A DNA stretch of 64,000 nucleotides from Xenophilus aerolatus (lineage in GTDB: Bacteria; Pseudomonadota; Gammaproteobacteria; Burkholderiales; Burkholderiaceae_C). The position numbers and the translations under genes are program-made. Of the stretch, positions 8,354-15,661 are shown in pieces (the stretch's first letter is position 1; each line of letters starts with the position of its first letter). The stretch is from positions 124,001-188,000 of the forward strand of contig JASCNX010000006.1 in assembly GCA_029968055.1 (NCBI GenBank), given 5' to 3'. The notes beneath the pieces were generated by a model. It saw only the letters and a program-made list of their open reading frames with translations. It made no database searches and was not told the origin of the DNA.

Positions 8354-8680
8354 TCAATAGCGGTTGCCGCCGCCGTAGCCGCCGCCACCGCCGCGACGAT
8401 CACCGCCGCCGCCGTAGCCGCCGCCACGCGGCTCCATCGGACGGGCCAGGTTCACGGTGAGGGCACGGCCGTCGACTTCCTTGCCGCTCATGCCTTCGAT
8501 GGCTGCCTGCGCTTCCGCGGGCGAGCCCATCTCGACGAAGCCGAAGCCCTTCGAACGGCCGCTGTCGCGCTCCATCATGACCTTGGCGGACACGACGTGC
8601 CCGAAGGAGGAGAAGCTTTGCTGCAGCGAATCGTCGCGCATCGAATAGGAGAGATTGCCAACGTAGAGTCTGTTTTCCAT
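8354..8680 (-). CDS. Glycine-rich RNA-binding protein (single RRM)
   Basis: 108 aa. The RRM occupies residues 1-80 with RNP2 LYVGNL and RNP1 KGFGFVEM; the last 25 residues are a Gly/Tyr/Arg tail (GGGYGGGGDRRGGGGGYGG). Bacterial proteins of this kind bind single-stranded RNA and are often cold-induced RNA chaperones. ATG 8680 was chosen because AAGGAAACACC precedes it and MENRLYVGNLS is the family N-terminus. It is the last gene of a three-gene minus-strand unit with infA and a 71-aa protein, with a 62-bp spacer after infA. Confidence 0.92.
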   Translation of the reverse strand: MENRLYVGNLSYSMRDDSLQQSFSSFGHVVSAKVMMERDSGRSKGFGFVEMGSPAEAQAAIEGMSGKEVDGRALTVNLARPMEPRGGGYGGGGDRRGGGGGYGGGNRY

Positions 8681-8742
8681 GGTGTTTCCTTGATCGGTTT
8701 GTCGGGCCACCGTGGCCCGGTTCATGGTCTGTGAATGCGCCA

Positions 8743-9009
8743 TCAGCGCGCCGGACGGCGCATGGCGGAGGAGCCGCCACCGGAGCGCTGCTCCAGGTGA
8801 CGGAAGGTCAGGCGACCCTTGTTGAGGTCGTAAGGCGACATCTCGAGCGACACCTTGTCGCCGGCCAGCACGCGAATGCGGTGCTTCTTCATCTTTCCGC
8901 CGGCGTAGCACACGAGGCTGTGGCCATTGTCGAGCGTGACGCGGAATCGCGAATCGGGCAGCACTTCCTCTACCCGGCCTTGCATTTCGATGAGTTCTTC
9001 CTTGGCCAC
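8743..9009 (-). CDS. infA: Translation initiation factor IF-1 (paralogue)
   Basis: 88 aa from a GTG start (9009) with AAGGAG four bases upstream. The protein reads [20 protein letters not shown] at its start, and has the IF-1 OB-fold signatures [18 protein letters not shown] and [18 protein letters not shown]. The C-terminus is extended by about 15 residues ([14 protein letters not shown]) beyond a typical 72-aa IF-1. It is not in the ribosomal protein operon, where the primary infA is normally found; many betaproteobacteria carry such a second copy. Its company, an RRM chaperone, suggests a role under cold or stress, which is inference. Confidence 0.93.
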   Translation of the reverse strand: MAKEELIEMQGRVEEVLPDSRFRVTLDNGHSLVCYAGGKMKKHRIRVLAGDKVSLEMSPYDLNKGRLTFRHLEQRSGGGSSAMRRPAR

Positions 9010-9041
9010 GAAGCTCCTTGGTTGATGGACCCGAGCCGCGC

Positions 9042-9257
9042 TCAGGCCAGTTGGTTGTTGAGAACGAACGCGCGGCCCTGGGCCAGCGCGTAGACCGCGG
9101 CACGCGTGGCCGAGTCGAAGCGCGGGATCAGCCGGAAGACCCGGTCGTGCATGCCGCGGCGAATGGAGACCGAGGCGGCGTACTGGCCGGTCTCGGTGAG
9201 CTTGGTCATCGGAGTGACCAGGTATCGGCCCACTTCGTGGGTCTGGGGTGTCTGCAT
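9042..9257 (-). CDS. Small conserved-looking protein of unknown function
   Basis: 71 aa, starting at ATG 9257. Recognisable only as a small basic soluble protein ([44 protein letters not shown]). It lies 32 bp upstream of infA in the same direction, so the order is this gene, infA, RRM protein. I do not know a named family. The frame is open further upstream to 9494 but that extension looks non-coding (low-complexity, unusual composition). Confidence 0.55.
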   Translation of the reverse strand: MQTPQTHEVGRYLVTPMTKLTETGQYAASVSIRRGMHDRVFRLIPRFDSATRAAVYALAQGRAFVLNNQLA

Positions 9258-9628
9258 GGAATCGAAAGGCGGCTTCTGGGTGCCGCGCGACCCGTGCGCG
9301 TCGGACGATGGCCGAAGCTGCACGCGAATGGATCGGGGGTAGGAGCGGCCCGATGCGTGTTCTTGTTGAACGGACCGCGAATGAAGCTCGCCGAGGAGGA
9401 GTGACGCCGGGGCGGAGACAGAAACGAAGCTTGCTGCGGGAGCGAAGCCTGCTTGGCCGGGGCCTGTGCGGCCAGCGATGCCGCGAGGAGTCAATCAAGG
9501 GCTGCAGCAACGAGCACGCTGCAGTCGATCGCACTAGTGTAGGCGATTTGGCGTCAGCGTGCTTTTTATTTCCGGGAATGCATGCTCAGGTGTTACTCTG
9601 ATCCGCTTCAACGGTTCGAAAGGTCAGC
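9258..9628. other. Gene-free divergent promoter region
   Basis: 371 bases between the leftward infA unit and a rightward 68-aa gene. No supportable gene seen. The left part should hold the promoter and perhaps a long leader for the infA/RRM unit, as cold-regulated units often have. A CTGCAG hexamer occurs twice 22 bases apart (GGGCTGCAGC and ACGCTGCAGT). I could not identify convincing -35/-10 pairs. Confidence 0.4.
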
Positions 9629-9835
9629 ATGAACGGCGCCACCTTCACCTCGCTTCGCCGCGACGCACTGCGTGCGCAGCTCCCGCAGGTGGTCGACCTC
9701 TTGCGACTGCGGCGCGCCGCCGAGATCGAGGAAGCCGTGATCGATGACCTCGTGAGCCTCTCCTGGCTCGAATGGACCGGCGGCTCCCTCAAGCTGACCG
9801 CGACGGGTTCGAACATCTGCCGCCAGCAGCGCTGA
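9629..9835 (+). CDS. Small hypothetical protein
   Basis: 68 aa. AAAGG lies at 9619-9623, five bases before the ATG, which supports translation. The protein is helical: TSLRRDALRAQLPQVVDLLRLRRA, then acidic EIEEAVIDDLVSLSWLEWTG, then LKLTATGSNICRQQ. The C-terminal half (LVSLSWLEWTGGSLKLTATG) resembles a winged-helix wing ending, as in small DNA-binding modules, but that is only an impression. Convergent with the dimethylformamidase-like gene. Confidence 0.5.
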   Translation: MNGATFTSLRRDALRAQLPQVVDLLRLRRAAEIEEAVIDDLVSLSWLEWTGGSLKLTATGSNICRQQR

Positions 9836-9869
9836 GGTCGCCGTCCCGGCGGCTCGCCCACGGGCAGCC

Positions 9870-12146
9870 TTATCCGGCCGGCTGCCCGGGTTCGCAGCCG
9901 AAGTGGTGCAGCACGTTGCGCAGCAGCCCCTCGAAGACGGGGTCGCTGCCCACCACCCAGGCCGCACCGACGGCCCCGGCGTGGAAGACCCGCCCCCCCT
10001 GCGGACGCTCCCAGTAGATCATCTCGGCCGACACGCCATCGATGGGCTCGCACACCCGCGAATGCCAGTCGAGGTAGGTGTCCATCCGCCCCGGCGCACG
10101 CCGGCCCTGCGCGATGACGGTGAGGCCGCGTGGCGGTTCCGGCAGGACCGCCGTTTCGTGTGAGCCCTGCGTCATGCGCATCAGGGTCGCCACGCTCAAG
10201 TCCCATTCATGGCCGATGGCCCGCGGCAACCCGCCACCGGGTGCATGGCCGAAGGTCTGGTCGCGCGACAGGCCCAGCGCTTGGGGCTGGTTGAAAAACG
10301 GGTGCGCCGGCTCGCACACGTGGTAGACGCCGAAATCCTCCGCGTCCGCAAAGCCCCAGCCCGCGGTCTCCAGCCCGATGATGCTGGCGGCGGAGCGGCC
10401 GAGCGTGCGCAGCTGGCCGCCGCGCAGGGCGTCCTGCGCATGGCGCTCCTCACCGTAGGGGCCGGCCGGCGGCCGCAGCGCGGCGCTGGCCGGATCGGCG
10501 CCGCGCTCGTCGTTCTTGCGCTGCTCCATCACCGACATGTCGGCATCGAAGCTCACGCGCAGGTACATGGTGTTGCCGGACAGCACGAGCGCGTTGCCGC
10601 CCCGGCGCAGCCAGTCGTCGAAGGCGTCGACCACCGGCAGCGACCAGTACTCGCTGTGGCCGTTCACGACCACCGTGCTGTAGCGCGCGAGGATCGCCGG
10701 GTCGGCATGCAGGTCGAGATCCGCCAGCACGTCGAACGCGTGGCCCTCGCGCTCGAGCCAGGCATGCAGCCGGCGCTCCAGCCGCGTCCACTGCGAGAAC
10801 CCGCTGCCAGCCGGGTCGTAGAGCGCTGCGGGACTGGCATTCGGCCATGGCATCCGCAGGCCGGTGAAGTAACTGGGTTGGCCGGCGCGGTGGTAGGTGT
10901 AGCTGCAGAAGGCCGGCGCCTCCGGATGGCTGTTGTCCAGGCCCGTGGAGCGGCGCGGCCACACCGGGTCGTCCACCTGGTTGCGCGCGAAGGGCGTGGC
11001 CGCATACGCGAGCCAGCTGCTCATGGCACACAGCACCAGCAAGGGTGCCGGGCGCGCGCCCGCGCGGGGCTTGACCAGGAAAGTGATGTCGTACGCCGCC
11101 TCGCGCCCCTCCCAGTCGAAGCGCAGGCGTGCCACGTGCAGCCCGGGCCGCGTGTCGGCAGGCACGTCCAGATGCGCGGTGGCGTGCCATCGGCAGTCGT
11201 ACAGATCGTCGCTCGCCAGCCGCAAGCCCTGGCCCGCAGGCGCTGAATCTTTGGTGTGGGATGCCTGCGCGCCCGCCGCATCGAAGCCCGGACCGAGGAT
11301 GGACCGGGTGCCGTGGTTCACGACGCGCCCATGCCAGCCATGACCACCGACGTCGGCGACCGCATCCCCGCCGCCGTCCCGCAGCGGCCAGCAGGCCAGC
11401 AGGCCGTCCGGCATCGGCAGTTCGGCCGCACGCTCGCGCACCCGCGCCGCCAGCACCTCGGGCGTCAGGGCACCGGCGTGGATCGCGACCATGGCCAGGT
11501 CCACATCCGCAAAGGCCCCGGCGCCCTCGGCACTGCCGGCCGCGCCCAAACGGAGGGGTGCCTTTGCAGGCCGCGGCGCGCCTTCGGGGCCGACGCGCGC
11601 CTGGCATTCGCCATCGATCCACAGCGCTGCTTCGCGACCGTCCCAGGTGGCGGCCACATGCTGCCAACGGCGCGGCGTCAGCGGACGGCTTGCGCGCAGC
11701 GGCGATGCGGCCGGCAGCGCGCCCTCGCCCAGCTGCCAGGCCAGGTGGCCATCGGGGTCGATGAACAGTCCGAAGCTCCGCCCACCACTGGCGTCGCCCT
11801 GCGTGAGCAGCGCCTGCCGCGGACCGTCGCAGCGCCAGGGCATGACCCAGGCCTCCAGCGTCAGCCCGGCCAGCGGCTGGCCAGCGGGCAGGCCCGCATC
11901 CACGTGCACATAGGAGCCGGGATGGATGGGCTGCATCCGCGCATCGTGCAGGCCCAGATCGGCCACCCGCGCATCACTGGCGCGGCTGTCCGGATCGGGG
12001 CCCAACCGGCACACCTCGAGCGAATAGGAACGGTCGCTGCTGATGTGGAAGGCGATGCGCTCGCCGGCGTGGACCGTCTTCGCGCTTGCGTAGCCGTGCA
12101 CGCCCGGCACCCAGACCGGGCGATGCGGGGGAATCGGAAGACTCAT
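9870..12146 (-). CDS. N,N-dimethylformamidase-like large (catalytic) subunit
   Basis: 758 aa, matching the length of DMFase beta/large subunits (about 760). Residues about 85-235 form a LamG/concanavalin-like domain (LTLEAWVMPW, RRWQHVAATWDG, LRLGAAG); residues about 365-750 form the catalytic domain. The known DMFase uses a mononuclear iron held by two Tyr and one Glu; candidates here are Tyr381, Tyr416/418 (SYTYHRAG) and Glu499 (NGHSEYW). No small subunit (about 130 aa) is adjacent. Its start overlaps the stop of the Bug receptor gene (4 nt), so it is the last gene of an operon with a receptor and an aminotransferase. Substrate may be an amide other than DMF. Confidence 0.82.
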   Translation of the reverse strand: MSLPIPPHRPVWVPGVHGYASAKTVHAGERIAFHISSDRSYSLEVCRLGPDPDSRASDARVADLGLHDARMQPIHPGSYVHVDAGLPAGQPLAGLTLEAWVMPWRCDGPRQALLTQGDASGGRSFGLFIDPDGHLAWQLGEGALPAASPLRASRPLTPRRWQHVAATWDGREAALWIDGECQARVGPEGAPRPAKAPLRLGAAGSAEGAGAFADVDLAMVAIHAGALTPEVLAARVRERAAELPMPDGLLACWPLRDGGGDAVADVGGHGWHGRVVNHGTRSILGPGFDAAGAQASHTKDSAPAGQGLRLASDDLYDCRWHATAHLDVPADTRPGLHVARLRFDWEGREAAYDITFLVKPRAGARPAPLLVLCAMSSWLAYAATPFARNQVDDPVWPRRSTGLDNSHPEAPAFCSYTYHRAGQPSYFTGLRMPWPNASPAALYDPAGSGFSQWTRLERRLHAWLEREGHAFDVLADLDLHADPAILARYSTVVVNGHSEYWSLPVVDAFDDWLRRGGNALVLSGNTMYLRVSFDADMSVMEQRKNDERGADPASAALRPPAGPYGEERHAQDALRGGQLRTLGRSAASIIGLETAGWGFADAEDFGVYHVCEPAHPFFNQPQALGLSRDQTFGHAPGGGLPRAIGHEWDLSVATLMRMTQGSHETAVLPEPPRGLTVIAQGRRAPGRMDTYLDWHSRVCEPIDGVSAEMIYWERPQGGRVFHAGAVGAAWVVGSDPVFEGLLRNVLHHFGCEPGQPAG

Positions 12147-13120
12147 TCGCTGGTGAATCCGGACGCCTTCACCACCGGCCCCCAGCGCTTGAGGTCATCG
12201 GCGATCAATGCAGACAGGGCTTGCGGCGTGCTCGGGTTGGCGTCGCTGCTCAGGCGGGCGAGGCGGTCCTGCACCTCGGGCAGGGCCAGGGCCTTGCCGA
12301 GCGCCGCGTTGAGCTGCTGCACGGTGGCCGCGGGCGTGGCGGCGGGCACGAACAGGCCGGTCCACTCCAGGTTGTCGAAGTGGGGCTGGCCCAGTTCCTT
12401 GAGCGTCGGCACGTCGGGCAGGAGCGAGGCGCGCCGATCGCCGTTGACCGCCAGCACCTTGAGCTTGCCCGACTGCTGGTAGGGCACCAGGTCCGCGATC
12501 GGCGTGATGCCCGACGCCACCTGGTTGCCCACCAGGTCCTGCACCAGCGGCGCCGCGCCGCGGTAGGGCACCGCGGTGAGCTCGACCTTCGCGTCGCTGC
12601 CCAGGCGGAAGCCCATGAACTGCGACACGCTGCCGGCCGCAGGCACGCCGTAGCTGGCGCGCGACTTGTCGGAACGGGCGAGGGCCAGCCATTCGCGCAC
12701 GTCGCGCACGGGCATCGCGGCCGGCACCGCGATGCCTTCGTAGAAGGTCGCGATGCGGCCCACGGCCTGGAAGTCCTTCACCGGGTCGTAGTGCACCGAC
12801 TTCGAGGTCAGCGGCAGCATCACCATCATGTGCATGTTGGCGAGCAGCACGGTCAGGCCGTCGGCCGGCGCGGCGCGCACGTAGTCGGCCGCGATCTGGC
12901 CGCCGGCGCCGGTGCGGTTCTCGACCACCACGGCAGTGCCCAGTTCCGCAGCCAGCTTGTCGGCCAGCGTGCGGGCCTGCACGTCGGCCGATCCGCCCGC
13001 CGGGTAGCCGACGATCAGGCGCAGGGCGCCCTTCTGGGTGGGCACCTGGGCGCCTGCCACGCCGGCGACGGCGAGGCAGGTACAGGCGAGCAGGAAGCGA
13101 AGCAGTGCAGGCGGGCGCAT
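12143..13120 (-). CDS. Bug/TctC family tripartite tricarboxylate transporter receptor
   Basis: 325 aa. Sec signal peptide LLRFLLACTCLAVAGVAGAQ, cleavage near AGA-QV. Family motifs: LIVGYPAGGSADVQAR, VVVENRTGAGG, VPYRGAAPLVQDL and a C-terminal VKASGF. Bug proteins are periplasmic receptors for carboxylates and related small molecules. No TctA or TctB membrane genes are next to it, as is common for this expanded family in Burkholderiales. Middle gene of the aminotransferase, receptor, DMFase-like operon; it may bring in the amide or its product. Confidence 0.92.
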   Translation of the reverse strand: MRPPALLRFLLACTCLAVAGVAGAQVPTQKGALRLIVGYPAGGSADVQARTLADKLAAELGTAVVVENRTGAGGQIAADYVRAAPADGLTVLLANMHMMVMLPLTSKSVHYDPVKDFQAVGRIATFYEGIAVPAAMPVRDVREWLALARSDKSRASYGVPAAGSVSQFMGFRLGSDAKVELTAVPYRGAAPLVQDLVGNQVASGITPIADLVPYQQSGKLKVLAVNGDRRASLLPDVPTLKELGQPHFDNLEWTGLFVPAATPAATVQQLNAALGKALALPEVQDRLARLSSDANPSTPQALSALIADDLKRWGPVVKASGFTSE

Positions 13121-13205
13121 GACAGTCCTTGAAGTGGGTTGGGTGAAGGTCGGGAGAAACGTGAGGCCGGGCTGAGCGGGCGGGTGTGGGGACGGCCTGC
13201 GGGGT

Positions 13206-14648
13206 TCAGGCCAGCTTCGCGCGGGCGGCTTCGGCGGCCAGGTCGTCGAGCGACCGCTCCAGCCGCTCGACCAGTTCGTCGAGTTCGAGCTCGCTGATCG
13301 TCAGCGGCGGCGTGATCATCTGGAAGTCGCCGAAGGCACCCAGGTTGGCGCGCCGGTTGTAGAGCGCGATGCCATGCCGCAGCCCGTGCGCCGTGAGCCG
13401 GGCCGGTGCATTGAAGGCGGCCGGCAATGCGCGCCGCGTGCCCTTGTCGGCCACGATCTCGATCGCGGCCAGCAGGCCGAGGCCGCGCACGTCGCCGACC
13501 AGCGGTGAGCGCTGCGCCAGCGCCTCGAGCCGGCGGCGAAGGCTTTCGCCGCGCTCGCGCGCCCGCGTGACCAGGTCGAGGCGTTCGACCTCGTCCATCA
13601 CCGCATTGGCCACGGCACAGGACAGCGGATTGGTGAAGTACGTGTGCCCATGCACGAAGCCGCCGCTGCCGGCCACAACGTCCACGATGCGATCGGGCAC
13701 CAGCACGCAGCCCAGCGGCGTGTAGCCGGCCGCCAGCCCCTTGGCCAGCGTGACGATGTCCGGCCGCGCCGCCGGCCAATGGTGCGCGGCCAGGAATTTA
13801 CCGGTGCGCCCGGCCCCGCTCATGATCTCGTCGTAGATCACGAGCACGCCGTGACGGTCGCAGATGCGGCGCACGCGCTCGAAGTAGGCCGGCGGCGAGA
13901 CCACCGTTCCGGTGGAGAGCCCGCCGATCGGCTCCAGGATGAAGGCCAGCACCGACTCGGGCCCCTCCTGCTCGATGGTGCGCTCCAGCGCATCGGCGCA
14001 TGCCATCGCATGGCTTTCCACGCTTTCGCCCTCCGGCAGGCGATAGGACAGCGGTGCAGGCACCTTCGGCATCGTGCGGACCATCGGGCCGTAGATGGAC
14101 GAGGTGTGCTCGTCACCGGTGACCGCCAGGGCGCCCAGCGTCGAGCCGTGGTAGCTCGGGTTGCGCGAGATCACCTTCCAGCGGCTCGCCTGGCCCGTGA
14201 CCACGGCGTACTGGCGCGCGAGCTTGATGGCCGCCTCGTTGGCTTCCGACCCGCCCGAAACGAAGAAGGCGCGATCGAACCCCGGGCCCGCCAGCGCGCA
14301 CACCCGGTCGGCCAGCGCGACGTTGTGCTCGCTCTCGAAGAACCTCGGGTAGGCGAAGCTCACCCGCGCAGCCTGCGCCTGCATGGCGGCCAGCACGTGC
14401 GGGTTGCCATGGCCGATGTTCGCCACCACGGCACCGGCCGTGGCATCCAGATAGCGGCGCCCGTCGGCGTCCCACAGGTACACCCCCTCGGCCCGCCCGA
14501 TCCGCGGCGGTCGGGGCGAGCCCTTGGGGCTGTAGAAGGACAGCACCGACCCGCCCTGGGGCTGGTCGCCCAGCAGGCGCGGCGCGGAGTGGGGCGCGGA
14601 GTGGGGCGCGGAGTGGGGCGTGGCGGACGAAGCGGCGGGAGGACTCAT
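13206..14648 (-). CDS. Class III pyridoxal-phosphate aminotransferase
   Basis: 480 aa from ATG 14648. Class III motifs: FFVSGGSEANEAAIKLARQY, YDEIMSGAGRTGKF (cofactor-binding Asp), and PLP lysine in VTLAKGLAAGYTPLG. C-terminal region FQMITPPLTISELELDELV. The family transfers amino groups from omega-amines or beta-amino acids to keto acids; the substrate here is not deducible. N-terminal residues include an HSAP triplicate encoded by a 12-bp tandem repeat. An in-frame upstream ATG at 14693 exists but lies inside the LysR-facing promoter. Divergent from the LysR gene, which probably controls this operon. Confidence 0.88.
   Translation of the reverse strand: MSPPAASSATPHSAPHSAPHSAPRLLGDQPQGGSVLSFYSPKGSPRPPRIGRAEGVYLWDADGRRYLDATAGAVVANIGHGNPHVLAAMQAQAARVSFAYPRFFESEHNVALADRVCALAGPGFDRAFFVSGGSEANEAAIKLARQYAVVTGQASRWKVISRNPSYHGSTLGALAVTGDEHTSSIYGPMVRTMPKVPAPLSYRLPEGESVESHAMACADALERTIEQEGPESVLAFILEPIGGLSTGTVVSPPAYFERVRRICDRHGVLVIYDEIMSGAGRTGKFLAAHHWPAARPDIVTLAKGLAAGYTPLGCVLVPDRIVDVVAGSGGFVHGHTYFTNPLSCAVANAVMDEVERLDLVTRARERGESLRRRLEALAQRSPLVGDVRGLGLLAAIEIVADKGTRRALPAAFNAPARLTAHGLRHGIALYNRRANLGAFGDFQMITPPLTISELELDELVERLERSLDDLAAEAARAKLA
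14584..14619. repeat. 12-bp tandem repeat, three units
   Basis: GCGGAGTGGGGC repeated three times in a row, inside the aminotransferase coding sequence, giving HSAPHSAPHSAP near its N-terminus. The unit is a multiple of three, so copy-number change would not shift the frame. Confidence 0.8.
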
Positions 14649-14722
14649 TTGCGCGGCACGATAGGCCGATCGCGGGCAGGAAAGAAGGCGCATGGAACGA
14701 TGAAGTCCTATACGCTAGCCGC

Positions 14723-15640
14723 ATGAAGCTCGTCCATGACCGCATCGATCTGCTCACCACCTTCCTGCGCATCGCCGAGACCGGCTCGCTGAGCAAGGCC
14801 GCGCGGCTGATCGGCATCACCCAGCCTACGGCGAGCCGGCGCCTGCTCGAGCTGGAACGCCTTCTGGGCTGCAAGCTCGCCCTGCGGACCACCGCCAGCT
14901 TTTCGCTGACCGACGAGGGCCGCTCGCTGATGGTCGAGGCGCGCGCCGTCTCCGACCGCTGGGCCAGCCTGGCCGAGCGGATCTCCGGCGGCCGCAGCCG
15001 GCCCGAAGGCACCCTGCGCGTGATCGGCCCGTCCGGCTACGGCACGGGCTTCCTCACCGACACCGTGACCGACCTGCGCGCGGCATGGCCGCAGTTGCGC
15101 GTGGAGCTGACGCTGACCGACCGTGTGATCGACATGGTCGCCACCGGCGCCGAGTGCTGGGTGTGCGTCGGCGAGGTGCGCGACCCCGGCCTGGTGTCGC
15201 GCCACCTGGGCGACATGGAACGCATCCTCGTGGCGCACCCGGCCCTGCTGCGCCGTCTCGGCCCGGTCACGGTGGCCAACCTGCCGCACATGCCCTGCGT
15301 CGGCCTCGTGCCCTACTTCGCCGGCACGGTGCGGCTGATCGACCGCGAGGGCCGTTCACAGACCGTGTCCATCGACACGCCGCTGCGCACCGACAGCCTG
15401 CTGTCCAGCTACCGCGCCATCCTCAACGGCGGCGGCATCGGCGCCGCCGCGCCCTGGATCTGCGAAGCCGACCTGAAGGCCGGGCGGCTCAGGCGCGTGC
15501 TGCCGAAACTCGCGCTGGAACCGGTCGGCATCCATGTGGCGCTGCCCCCGGACATCCACCGCCCCGCGCGCGTCACGGCCTTCATCGACGCCCTGAAGCG
15601 CCGCATCACCGACATGCGCGGCTTCCGCGCCAGCGAATGA
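14723..15640 (+). CDS. LysR family transcriptional regulator
   Basis: 305 aa. Winged helix at residues 5-65: LLTTFLRIAETGSLSKAARLIGITQPTASRRL, typical LTTR. The co-inducer domain includes GTLRVIGPSGYGTGF and a substrate-binding C-terminus. The gene is divergent from the aminotransferase-receptor-DMFase operon with a 74-bp intergenic region, the standard LTTR layout in which it regulates the divergent operon and itself. It ends 21 bp from the convergent P450 gene. Confidence 0.93.
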   Translation: MKLVHDRIDLLTTFLRIAETGSLSKAARLIGITQPTASRRLLELERLLGCKLALRTTASFSLTDEGRSLMVEARAVSDRWASLAERISGGRSRPEGTLRVIGPSGYGTGFLTDTVTDLRAAWPQLRVELTLTDRVIDMVATGAECWVCVGEVRDPGLVSRHLGDMERILVAHPALLRRLGPVTVANLPHMPCVGLVPYFAGTVRLIDREGRSQTVSIDTPLRTDSLLSSYRAILNGGGIGAAAPWICEADLKAGRLRRVLPKLALEPVGIHVALPPDIHRPARVTAFIDALKRRITDMRGFRASE

Positions 15641-15661
15641 GCCGGCGCCGGCCGGTGCCGA

